A DNA stretch of 34,446 nucleotides from Caballeronia grimmiae (GTDB lineage Bacteria > Pseudomonadota > Gammaproteobacteria > Burkholderiales > Burkholderiaceae): the NCBI RefSeq assembly GCF_000698555.1, contig NZ_JFHE01000051.1, positions 1 to 34,446 on the forward strand, read 5' to 3'. Every line of letters begins with the position of its first letter. The first letter of the stretch is position 1. The translations under genes and the position numbers were made by a program. This document shows, piece by piece, positions 32,471-34,446 of the stretch. The notes beneath the pieces are model-generated. The model was not told the origin of the DNA and ran no database searches. It worked only from the letters and a program-made list of their open reading frames with translations.

Positions 32471-32850
32471 TCAGTCCTGTTGCGAAGTCACGAAGTATCC
32501 CGGCTGCCCCAGAGTGCTAGCCGCCGCGTGGCATTTTCCGATGGCTGACTGGAAAAATGACCGTCGGGTTATTCGTCCAAGTGAGTTGACGCTCGAGCGC
32601 GCGCAGAGTGCGACGCGGAAGCTAGCATCCCCTAACTTCACATAGGGCTGGTCATCGGTCGCTCCGTGCATGCTGTCGAACTCGTTCTTTGCCTGGGCAG
32701 CAATACGCCGTGCTTCAACCATTGACGCTGCACTGTAATTCTTGCCGAAGACCACCTTCCCGCTTCGGGTGAGCTGGATGCAATACGTCTGTTCTCCCGT
32801 AACCGTCCGACGACGACCGTTCTCGACAGCGTGTTTAAAGCGAATCGTTG
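32471..32850 (-). pseudogene. Hypothetical gene truncated by IS66
   Basis: A minus frame encodes TVTGEQTYCIQLTRSGKVVF, SMVEARRIAAQAKNEFDSMH and QPYVKLGDASFRVALCARSS, ending at 32471. The frame runs into IS66 sequence with no start codon in a suitable place, so the 5' part was probably removed or replaced by the insertion. Family unknown. The exact IS boundary is not visible. Confidence 0.4.
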
Positions 32851-34446
32851 AATGGCAGCGCGTTGAGTTCAGGCGACGTCGTGGTGAAGCCAATCGGCAA
32901 CGACCCATGGCAACAGCTCGTCGACGCGATTGACGGGATGCTCGGCGATGCGAGCGATGACGTGGCGCAGGTATGCCTCGGGATCAAGGCCGTTTAGTTT
33001 GGCGGTACCGACCAGGGTGTAGATTGCGGCCCCGCGTTCGCCGCCGCTGTCGGAACCGAAGTGCAGGAAGTTTTTCCTGCCGAGAGCGACGGCACGTAAA
33101 GCGCGTTCGGCCGCGTTGTTGTCGATTTCCACGGCGCCATCATCGACGTACAGCGTGAGCGCCGCCCATTGATTCAGCGCGTAGTTAATGGCTTTGGCGG
33201 TATCGCCTTTCTGCGACACCGAACCCAATGTCGAGCGCAGCCAGATCTCGAACGCATCGAGTAGCGGACGCGCCTGCTTCTGCCTGACACGTCTTCGTTC
33301 GTCTGGTGGCTTGCCGCGAATTGCGGCTTCGATTGCGTACAGTTCACCGATCCGGCGCAACGCCTCAGTGTTGACCTCGTTCCTGCGTGCGACGAACAGA
33401 TCGTGGAATTTACGGCGCGCGTGCGCCATACATGCAGCCACGCGCACATCACCACCTTCATAGACCGCGTTGTACCCCGCGAACGCGTCGGCCTGCAACG
33501 TTCCCCTGAAGTCCTTCAGATGGCCCTGTGAATATTCACCAGCCCTTGTGGGACTGTATGCGAACCAGACCGCCGGCGCCTCCTTCGAGCCGGCTGGCCG
33601 GTCGTCCCGAACGTATGTCCAGAGACGTGCGGTACGGGTCTTGCCGTTCCCCGGCTCAAGCACAGGTACCGGCGTGTCATCCGCGTGGATTTTCGATGCG
33701 GCCATCACGTACCGCCGAACGACCTCTACCAGTGGCCGGAGCAACGCACTGCACTGGCCGACCCAGTCCGCGAGTGTCGAACGGCTGAGCTGCACGCCGT
33801 CGCGCGCGTAAATCACTGACTGTCGATACAAGGGGAGATGGTCACAGAATTTGGCGACCAGGACATGCGCGAGCAACCCCGGACCCGGCATGCCGCGATC
33901 GATTGGCCGGCTGGGCGCAGCCGCCTGCACGATGCAGTCGCAACAGGTACAGGCCTTCTTGAGTCGGCGGTGACGAATCACTCGCCAATGCCCCGGCACA
34001 TAGTCGAGTTGCTCGGAGACGTCCTCGCCGAGGTCGCCAAGCGCACCGCCGCATTGCGGACAGCACGCGTCGTCGGGCTGATGAACAACGTCTTCGCGCG
34101 GCAGATGTTCCGGAAGGGGTTTGCGTCCCGTCGGCATGCCGGTTTCTCGGCGGGGCCTTGTCGGTGCGTCGACCGTCGCCGCGCCATCGTCGGCCTGCAA
34201 ATCTTCGAGACGCAATTCCAGTTGTTCGATCTGGCGATCAATCTTCTCCGACTTGCGCCCGAACTGCATGCGCTGGAGTTTCGCGATCCACAGCTTCAGG
34301 TGCTCGATCTCGATCGCCCGGTCGGAGAGTGTCTTCTGGAGAGTCGTTACAGTGTCGCGCAGATCCGTGAGCTCGCCTTCGTGCTCACGTAACGTGGCGT
34401 CACGCGCGCTTAAGAGATGTCATCGGCACTTGTAAACTGATACACG
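32840..34446 (-). mobile_element. IS66-family element (right part)
   Basis: Most of an IS66-type insertion: the transposase gene tnpC with its C-terminal end near 32869, extending beyond the right edge where tnpA and tnpB should lie. The left boundary is put at about 32840, where the neighbouring frame loses its natural character; I could not read a definite terminal repeat. Confidence 0.7.
32869..34419 (-). CDS. tnpC: IS66 transposase TnpC (5' frame break)
   Basis: DDE transposase of IS66. Order seen: a coiled coil (LREHEGELTDLRDTVTTLQK, MQFGRKSEKIDRQIEQLELR), a zinc finger (CCPQCGGALGDLGEDVSEQL), RPIDRGMPGPGLLAHVLVAK, then the catalytic domain with ADDTPVPVLEPG (first Asp), LQADAFAGYNAVYEGG (second Asp) and NNAAERALRAVALGRKNFLH (Glu). 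The last block ends LPWVVADWLHHDVA. Similarity continues upstream of the ATG at 34269 as SARDATLREHEGEL to a TGA at 34420, while the expected ADDIS start lies in another frame. So one indel near 34410 separates the start from the body. Length would be about 520, as usual. Confidence 0.88.
   Translation of the reverse strand, partial: HLLSARDATLREHEGELTDLRDTVTTLQKTLSDRAIEIEHLKLWIAKLQRMQFGRKSEKIDRQIEQLELRLEDLQADDGAATVDAPTRPRRETGMPTGRKPLPEHLPREDVVHQPDDACCPQCGGALGDLGEDVSEQLDYVPGHWRVIRHRRLKKACTCCDCIVQAAAPSRPIDRGMPGPGLLAHVLVAKFCDHLPLYRQSVIYARDGVQLSRSTLADWVGQCSALLRPLVEVVRRYVMAASKIHADDTPVPVLEPGNGKTRTARLWTYVRDDRPAGSKEAPAVWFAYSPTRAGEYSQGHLKDFRGTLQADAFAGYNAVYEGGDVRVAACMAHARRKFHDLFVARRNEVNTEALRRIGELYAIEAAIRGKPPDERRRVRQKQARPLLDAFEIWLRSTLGSVSQKGDTAKAINYALNQWAALTLYVDDGAVEIDNNAAERALRAVALGRKNFLHFGSDSGGERGAAIYTLVGTAKLNGLDPEAYLRHVIARIAEHPVNRVDELLPWVVADWLHHDVA

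Noticed and set aside
32255..32548. Plus-strand 97-codon frame
   Set aside because: Poor start, no ribosome site and partial overlap with the minus-strand truncated gene.

Overview
The window is accessory DNA from a Burkholderiaceae-type beta-proteobacterium (Paraburkholderia/Caballeronia/Burkholderia-like), most likely part of a large plasmid. Codon use is GC-rich. The replication and partition genes (TrfA-type initiator, P1-type ParA and ParB, an iteron origin) are plasmid genes, and an RP4-like traK-traL-traM block lies beside them. No rRNA, tRNA or core housekeeping gene is seen.

Layout. 1-4.65 kb: the 3' part of imuB followed by dnaE2, an error-prone translesion cassette. 4.9-8.8 kb: a small exported protein, a two-TM SLATT-like protein and a large exported CHAT-domain peptidase. 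8.9-9.9 kb: a decayed serine recombinase. 10-13 kb: three minus-strand genes for exported or lipoproteins, the largest with a possible Cys-His-Asp peptidase triad. 13.2-15.2 kb: decaying minus-strand genes, including a CoiA-like gene cut by an in-frame amber codon. 15.3-18 kb: DUF3892, a small protein, an XRE regulator with a palindromic operator, a HEPN Abi-family protein with a divergent small-RNA gene (good promoter, folded body, UUCG terminator), and a winged-helix protein. 18.1-21.5 kb: a truncated recombinase copy ending at an IS21-like terminus, a full tyrosine recombinase with its overlapping partner, and a dif-shaped site in front of them. 21.5-23 kb: no confident gene.

23-26.7 kb is the replicon core: parB (with two identical 18-bp palindromes in its 3' end), parA, the divergent trfA-like initiator, then an origin with five iterons spaced exactly 21 bp, a DnaA box and AT-rich repeats. 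26.7-27.9 kb: a broken gene, a small XRE regulator and a divergent hypothetical gene. 27.9-28.4 kb is hairpin-dense. 28.2-31.3 kb: traM-, traL- (frameshifted) and traK-like genes, an oriT-like region with an 11-bp phased heptamer array, and a divergent ribbon-helix-helix gene. 31.4-34.4 kb: small hypothetical genes and an IS66 element running off the right edge. No relaxase is present in the window.

The most interesting items are the Abi/HEPN gene with its neighbouring small RNA, the paired palindromes in parB, the phased array at the putative oriT and the dif-shaped site before the recombinase operon. Several genes (CoiA-like, traL, two hypothetical genes, the tnpC 5' end) are broken by single-codon or single-base lesions. 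These are either real decay or assembly errors. All identifications are from sequence recognition without database searches.
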